This document shows, piece by piece, positions 58,606-64,000 of a stretch of 64,000 nucleotides of DNA. This DNA is from Glycine soja (taxonomy: Eukaryota; Streptophyta; Magnoliopsida; Fabales; Fabaceae), in the NCBI RefSeq assembly GCF_004193775.1, contig NC_041002.1, positions 37,917,112 to 37,981,111 of the forward strand, in the 5' to 3' direction. Both the position numbers and the translations under genes were made by a program. The stretch's first letter is position 1. Each line of letters begins with the position of its first letter. The notes under the pieces are model-generated. The model saw only the letters and a list, made by a program, of their open reading frames with translations, did not search any database and was not told the origin of the DNA.

Positions 58606-60126
58606 TTACTTCTCAATTTCAGTTCCATTTCTCTTGTGGACCCTCACTATGAACCCTCCGGCCATATGAGCCGTTAGAAGAGGAACAAAACGAGGGTGCT
58701 CATCAGAAACAGGCGAAATCACAAAGCGGTTGAGAATAGAAGCCACCACATACTTCATCTGAATAAAAGCCATTTCCCTCCCAAGACACACTCTTGGCCC
58801 AGCCTGAAACACCGGAAACATATAAGGATTCACACACTTTAAAATCCCATTATCAACATTCTCCTCATGAAACCAACGTTGTGGCTTAAACTCGCAACAA
58901 TTCTCCCCCCACAGAGCCTCCATTCTCCCCATTCCATAGGGAAAATAGGTTACCCTATCCCCTTTCTCCACGTGGGTCCCATCGGGTAACACGTCAGCAC
59001 CACCAGCATGCTTCGAGTCCCATGCCACTGGTGGGTACAATCTCATGGACTCACACAAACATGCCTTCAACAACTTCATTTCCTTCAAACACTCATAATC
59101 CAAACCCAAACCCTGATTTTGGTTATTTTCATCATAAACCTCTTTCACTAACGATGCTTCTTGCTCCCTATGTCTTGATAACAACCAAAACAGCCACGTC
59201 ATCGCGGCCGAAGTGGTGTCCCTCCCCGCCATTATCATGCTTATAACCATATCCCTCACCACAATTTCCTCGTGACACGCCTCCAACAAACGATCAAGCA
59301 AATCCGTGCCGTTTTTTCTATTGAACCTAATTTCCTCCTTCTTCAATTTTATAATATTCATCACGGACTCGTGCACTAGCTTCACTGCTTCCTTCAATGC
59401 TTTCTCTGATCCAACGTTGAGCATTCTCTTCATCTTCCACACCAGAAACACCGGGGCAGAGCCGCGGGCGGCGCTGACCTCCGACGCGGTATCGAACGCC
59501 GTCAAAAGAGGCGGCAGCGGCTTCGAGAGGTCCAAACAGCACGGGTCGTAGCCCAGCGACACCTTGCACACAGTATCGAACGTCAGCCTACTCAACACGT
59601 CTTGCAGATCGATCACGTGATTCTCACGAGCGGCGTGCTCAAGTAATGGAACAAGCCTTTGTTGAACCTCCTCTTGAAGTGTCTTCACGATGAAGTCCTT
59701 GAGGGAGCGCGTGCTGAACGCGTGGCTCGCTAACTTGCGCTGGGCGTGCCACAGCTCGCCGTCCACGTTGAATATGCCGCACCCGAGAAAGTCGCCGAGG
59801 ATTTCGGTGAAGGGTTTGCCTTTGGGGAAGTTTCCGAAGTTGGTCTTTAGAATGTACTCCACGTTGCGGGGGTTCGCCGTCACCACCGTGCGTCGTGCGC
59901 CGAGGCGGCGCACGACTATGGTCTGTGTCGGGGAATTGGCTAACTGTTCGGTGTACCAATCGAGGAGACGGTGGCGGTTTTGGTAGAAGGAGACGAGGCA
60001 TCCAATGATCGGGTGTGAGAGAGGTGCATGGTTGTTATTATGACTACGTTGCTGTTGTTTTGTGGTTTTGAAGAAAAAGAGAAACCCTAAGAAGGGCACT
60101 AGAAGAGTGAAGAAGAAAACTGACAT
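58606..60126 (-). CDS. CYP94B-type cytochrome P450, probable jasmonoyl-isoleucine 12-hydroxylase
   Basis: This intact, intronless frame of 506 residues belongs to the CYP94 family. It has a hydrophobic N-terminal anchor (FFFTLLVPFLGFLFFF), which places it on the ER membrane. It also has GKPFTEILGDFLGCGIFNVD, the oxygen-binding AGRDTTSA helix, the ExxR motif in ESMRLYPPVAWDSKHA, and the haem loop FQAGPRVCLGREMA. The C-terminal FVPLLTAHMAGGF is typical of CYP94B, whose studied members hydroxylate JA-Ile and so turn down jasmonate signalling. Substrate is inferred from subfamily. An upstream in-frame ATG at 60183 would add 19 residues, but a TATA box at 60206-60215 puts the likely transcript start near 60180, so the ATG at 60124-60126 is preferred. 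Related CYP94A enzymes oxidise fatty acids; this is less likely here. Confidence 0.9.
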   Translation of the reverse strand: MSVFFFTLLVPFLGFLFFFKTTKQQQRSHNNNHAPLSHPIIGCLVSFYQNRHRLLDWYTEQLANSPTQTIVVRRLGARRTVVTANPRNVEYILKTNFGNFPKGKPFTEILGDFLGCGIFNVDGELWHAQRKLASHAFSTRSLKDFIVKTLQEEVQQRLVPLLEHAARENHVIDLQDVLSRLTFDTVCKVSLGYDPCCLDLSKPLPPLLTAFDTASEVSAARGSAPVFLVWKMKRMLNVGSEKALKEAVKLVHESVMNIIKLKKEEIRFNRKNGTDLLDRLLEACHEEIVVRDMVISMIMAGRDTTSAAMTWLFWLLSRHREQEASLVKEVYDENNQNQGLGLDYECLKEMKLLKACLCESMRLYPPVAWDSKHAGGADVLPDGTHVEKGDRVTYFPYGMGRMEALWGENCCEFKPQRWFHEENVDNGILKCVNPYMFPVFQAGPRVCLGREMAFIQMKYVVASILNRFVISPVSDEHPRFVPLLTAHMAGGFIVRVHKRNGTEIEK

Positions 60127-60205
60127 AGCTAGTTGAGAGTATTTTTCTTTTACTAACTGATGATTCTGAGGGTTGAGATGCAAGTTGAATGTTTAGGGGT
60201 GTATG

Positions 60206-60215
60206 TATAAATATA
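60206..60215 (-). promoter_or_regulatory. TATA box of the CYP94B gene
   Basis: On the minus strand the sequence is TATATTTATA, 80-90 bases upstream of the preferred start codon. A start of transcription about 30 bases downstream would exclude the longer N terminus. Confidence 0.55.
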
Positions 60216-63200
60216 GTTGAATGCACAAAATCTGGACCACTAAAAATGTTGTTTTCATATAATTTAACCTTTTATACTTCCATTCGATGTAGCTGCTGGA
60301 CGGTGCGGTTATATTTTGAAATGTAGGTGATCCCAAACCAACCATAGTGGAGTGTGTGTATGTTAGAGTTTCCGAATAAAGAAAGGCGCTGCAAAAGATA
60401 AGTGAATGATTGTCAGAAAAAGACAAGGACAGCTTAAGGCTCGAGCACATGATTCATAGGTCAAAAACTCAAAATTAAGAATAACAGTAAGATATTAATT
60501 GTATAGAGATGAATTTTTTATATATATTTATTAACTTGATACTAAAATACTTTTTTTTTATCTCTAATTATAAGATTTTAAAAAAAATTTATTTATCTCA
60601 TTTTATATATAAGACCATTTTTTAATTTGTACATACATTAATTTTTTTTATATATTCTGACTTAATTATTCTTAATTCGAATATTAATAAAAAATAATTA
60701 AGTGAATAGAGAGATAAAAAAATTATAATTTTAGAATAATAGTATAATTAATTTATAAATTTAATTGATTAACTAAATTAATTATTTAAAAAAAAAAACC
60801 TAAATTAGTTCAAAGAGTTTTATAAAAATATGTAATATTAATACTCGTGCGCATATTAATTGATAACGAGGCCGGCTTGCAAGCCTACTAAAGTTTAAGT
60901 TTTAGAGTCATCAATAAAAAGTATATTATTAGTTTTTATAAATAAAGAAGAACATCGATTTGGACAAAAAAGGCCTAACATATATATAGTTATTCATCTA
61001 AAAAACTTGTTAAAATTTCTTTTACATTTGACTCGCCATTAAACAGGTTTTGATTGAGAATGTGTCAATATTACATTTTTTATATTGTAATAGTGTATTG
61101 TTATTTATTTGATGAGAAAATATATTAATAATTTCATACCTCATTTCTATACATTAAAATAGATATAATCTTGTCAATGTGGATTGATACAATTAGTTAA
61201 ACAATCCCTACAAACTCCCATGCACTTTCCTTTGGATGAGTTCAAAAATCTTTAACACTATCTTTTTCACTTTGTTGACAATTTTTTTTTAGTGAGATTC
61301 CCTTGTGCCTAAAGCCTAGATAAGTAAATATATTTGGGTGGCATTGTTTCCTATTTGAACTTGTGCAATAATCATTTGAGTAGCATTGGTGTGCCAATTG
61401 ACTGGTAGTATTGGAAGTGTCTAAAAGCTTTTTTGACAAAATCAAAATTGACGTAATACATTTCTATAAAATTTAACACAAATAATTAAGGTAATGTATA
61501 ATTATGATTCAAATATTAGATTGGTAAAAGTTACATTGTATATACAATTATTGATGATATTATAATTGGTCCCCCAAACTCTCTATGTGTGTGCCCATCA
61601 ATAATATAAAGTTAATAATTAAAAACATTAATCTAATTATTATATATAATTAAGATAAGTATGTCTAATTAATTAGTACTTTTTTTACTATTTAATTTGT
61701 TGAAGGGTTTAGATTATGTTTTTTTTGTGAAAAAAATTATTTGATTTGTTTTAAAACCACTATGGTGAAATTAGTGGTAGATGTCTGGATAGTTTGGACA
61801 GACTCCTAAATGCAAACTTGATCATTATTATTATTGCATCAAAACAAAAAGCGTTATAATTTGTATCGATAAGATTTAAAGAGTTTTATTAAATATTTAT
61901 AAAAAAATAGATACAAGAATATTGAATTTTTAATATTTTATTATGTTTAGTAGTATATTTTGTAATTGGAAAAATATATTTTTTTCATCCTTATACTATC
62001 TGTCAAAAGTAGTCAAAGACCCTATATTTTCATATTGATGGATTTAATCCTCAAACTCTTTTTTAAGAAAAAGATGTATATTTAGTTTCTCCTCTCTAAG
62101 AATTTATCATATTTTTTTTTAAAATTATAAAAGTCTAAATTTACATATTTTTAAATTAAATTTGAGTACCAAAATTCACCAATATAAAATAACATAGCTT
62201 TTAACCATATTTGACAAAAATATTGAAACTAAAATCACAATTTTTCTTTTTAACTTTTAAGAAGTTGTTACACTATTTGTTTTTATTCTAAAAGTTTTGG
62301 TAGATGAACTTGGGATATCTTTTGTTTAGAGTTAAGAATTAATCTATCAAGATATTAAGAATTATTTAAAAAATATCTCTTAATCATATCTTTAAAGGAT
62401 AAAATGATATGTTAACTGTGGCACATTATATTAGTGTTATTATTTTGACAGCCACTGTATTAGTGTTATTATCGTAAAAGTATGTAAATAAACATGAGCA
62501 GAAAAACAAATAAAAATAAACACGTGGCCAATTAATAGATCTATCTTTTTTATGCACGTGTGGCATACCGACCACTTTTCCGATTTGTTTTCTTGTCTTA
62601 TTTCTTACGGATATGTATGGTATGTCCATACTTGTTAGTTACGAGGTGATTCTACTTGATCAGTGCAGCTTTCTAGTCCTTTTGACTTTTAGACACCACT
62701 AAAGCTAGGAACTTCATTTTCGCCAAAGAAAACCATGAACTCCTTTTTCCTTGAGGAAATCCAGAAACAATAAGAGAGGCTTGGACGGTCCTCAAGTAAT
62801 TATATAACATACGTGTATTTATTTTTCTTTTATTTCCTATTTACTTATGTTTTTCCCAATTCATCACTTATCAGTTATCACGCTTATTACTTTTTCTCTT
62901 TTCTTCTACCCCAAATTCACCTCAAAATATATTCAACATTCATATTTTTTACACCAAACGTTTATATTTTGTCGTCCCCCGATCTACAAATATGTCTACT
63001 TTTAACGAGTACATATTGTTTTATGTCCCTGGATATTTTAAAAAATAAAAAAATAATGATGTGTGTAATTATTTATTACATAAAATCTCTATTTAATGAG
63101 ATGAAAGATACTATACTGATAAGATGGAATTTTATTTCCAACAAAATGAGTAATGTATATAATTAACGGGAAAAAGTAAGAGTGTACCTAGTAGGATCAG

Positions 63201-63539
63201 TATATTTTTTTTATCAGTAGAATTGGTATATATAGTGACCAGGGTTTACATTTTTTTAGAAAGTTCTAGGCTTAAACCTTAATTTTACCTTACTATTGTG
63301 CAAAATAAATAAATTAATAAGAGTGTATTTACAATTAATTTGCATTGAAATATGTTATAATCTTGATTAAGTCTAATTAATGATGGATACAGTATTATTT
63401 GTTTACTTTGCATATTTACATATTTTATTGGAATTCCAAAACAATTCTTGACTCAAGCTCATTATAGACAAACAGTAAAATAGATAGTAAAGACAAGGAA
63501 CAAAACAAGAAGGTCTAAAATGCACTACTCCCATGCAGT
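60216..63539. other. Gene-free AT-rich DNA
   Basis: The first few hundred bases are the presumed promoter of the P450. Two G-box-like words (cacgtgg at 62521 and gcacgtgtgg at 62554) lie close together near 62540, but no gene starts nearby. Several stretches resemble common soybean non-coding repeats ('ctcaaactcttttttaag' type). No protein, RNA or complete transposon was recognised. Confidence 0.5.
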
Positions 63540-64000
63540 CCGCAAGCAGGAGGGTCTAAAGTTGCAATGGGCAAGATATCCAAACATGGAGCGATTCTTC
63601 ATGGTTAGCTCCATATTTAGCCAGCCAATAAGCGTCAAAGTTTCCTAGCTTAAGAACATGACAGAATCTTACATCCCATTTTCTGTTGATAAGATCCGGG
63701 ATCAACATGACAAGAGAGTAATAAGGATGAAGCATATATTAATTTCCTTCTGGATGAGATCCAAAGCTATTTGAGGGTCTGATTCACATATAACAGATAT
63801 GAAACCATCCTCCCATGCTTTGAACAGACCATTGTAATTGGAAAAAGTCTTAGCTTTGAGGCTAGTTGAAATACCACATGATCCTGCAAAACAGGAGATG
63901 AAATTCCCCAGATGATTTCGAAGAATGTTGGTTAATTTGAAAATCGGGATAATACTGGATAAATTTGAAGTCGTGTATAACACTTTCAGATTGAATCAAA
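63540..64000 (-). pseudogene. RNase H-like (RVT_3) domain fragment, runs off the window
   Basis: Minus-strand translation gives LRNHLGNFISCFAGSCGIST, then SLKAKTFSNYNGLFKAWEDG, VICESDPQIALDLIQKEIN, and in another frame RKWDVRFCHVLKLGNFDAYW and LAKYGANHEESLHVW. This is the plant RNase H-like domain found at the end of LINEs and in many 'ribonuclease H protein' relics. A frameshift near 63720, a D-to-Y change in the DAYW block (normally ADW) and missing N-terminal sequence show it is dead. Confidence 0.8.

Noticed and set aside
59022..59986. Several open frames opposite or out of frame with the P450
   Set aside because: They are shadows of the GC-richer P450 coding sequence.
1..64000. tRNA, rRNA, microRNA precursors, CRISPR arrays or origins
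   Set aside because: None recognised; CRISPR and bacterial origins are not expected in plant nuclear DNA, and microRNA hairpins cannot be judged without folding and small-RNA data.

Overview
The window is plant nuclear DNA from a legume, most likely soybean (Glycine). Reasons: AT-rich intergenic DNA, intron-containing TIR-NBS-LRR (TNL) resistance genes of the soybean type, copia, gypsy-like and SIRE-like LTR sequences, CACTA ends beginning CACTACTA, and a large share of nested transposon debris. No bacterial, organellar, tRNA, rRNA or CRISPR feature was recognised. Exon coordinates were read by eye from splice sites and homology of translation; no alignment was run.

Layout. 1-1.4 kb: empty AT-rich DNA. 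1.4-7.1 kb: a complete but broken Ty1/copia retrotransposon on the minus strand. 8.5-17.9 kb: TNL gene A (plus strand), whose introns carry a decayed copia fragment, a duplicated repeat and a MITE. 18.1-26.6 kb: a transposon block with two CACTA-type ends, an HMG-CoA reductase scrap just outside the left end, intron-bearing fragments of a DEAD-box helicase (RH13-like) and of RanBP1, a hAT element, a small MITE and a 2.3-kb solo LTR. 27.8-34.7 kb: TNL gene B (plus strand). 36.1-44.6 kb: two DNA transposons, each carrying a solo LTR of the same family. 47-55 kb: LTR-like sequence, a dead LINE and a SIRE-like LTR. 58.6-60.1 kb: an intact intronless CYP94B-type P450 on the minus strand. 63.5-64 kb: a decayed RNase H-like fragment running off the edge.

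The three intact genes are the two tandem TNL receptors and the P450. Both TNLs have TIR, NB-ARC, LRR and a post-LRR C-JID-like domain, with matching intron positions and phases. The P450 family (CYP94B) hydroxylates jasmonoyl-isoleucine and so damps jasmonate signalling; any functional link with the receptors is only proximity.

The strongest novel signal is gene B. Its first exon is one open frame that begins with a double Clp-N domain very like the N terminus of SMAX1/SMXL proteins (repressors in karrikin and strigolactone signalling) and runs straight into the TIR domain, giving Clp-N-TIR-NB-ARC-LRR-C-JID. Gene A has an ordinary TIR start. The second signal is a set of small phase 2-2 cassette exons that encode the last helix of the TIR domain: one in gene B, where it appears required, and three in tandem in gene A, one of which is interrupted by an in-frame 186-bp insertion.
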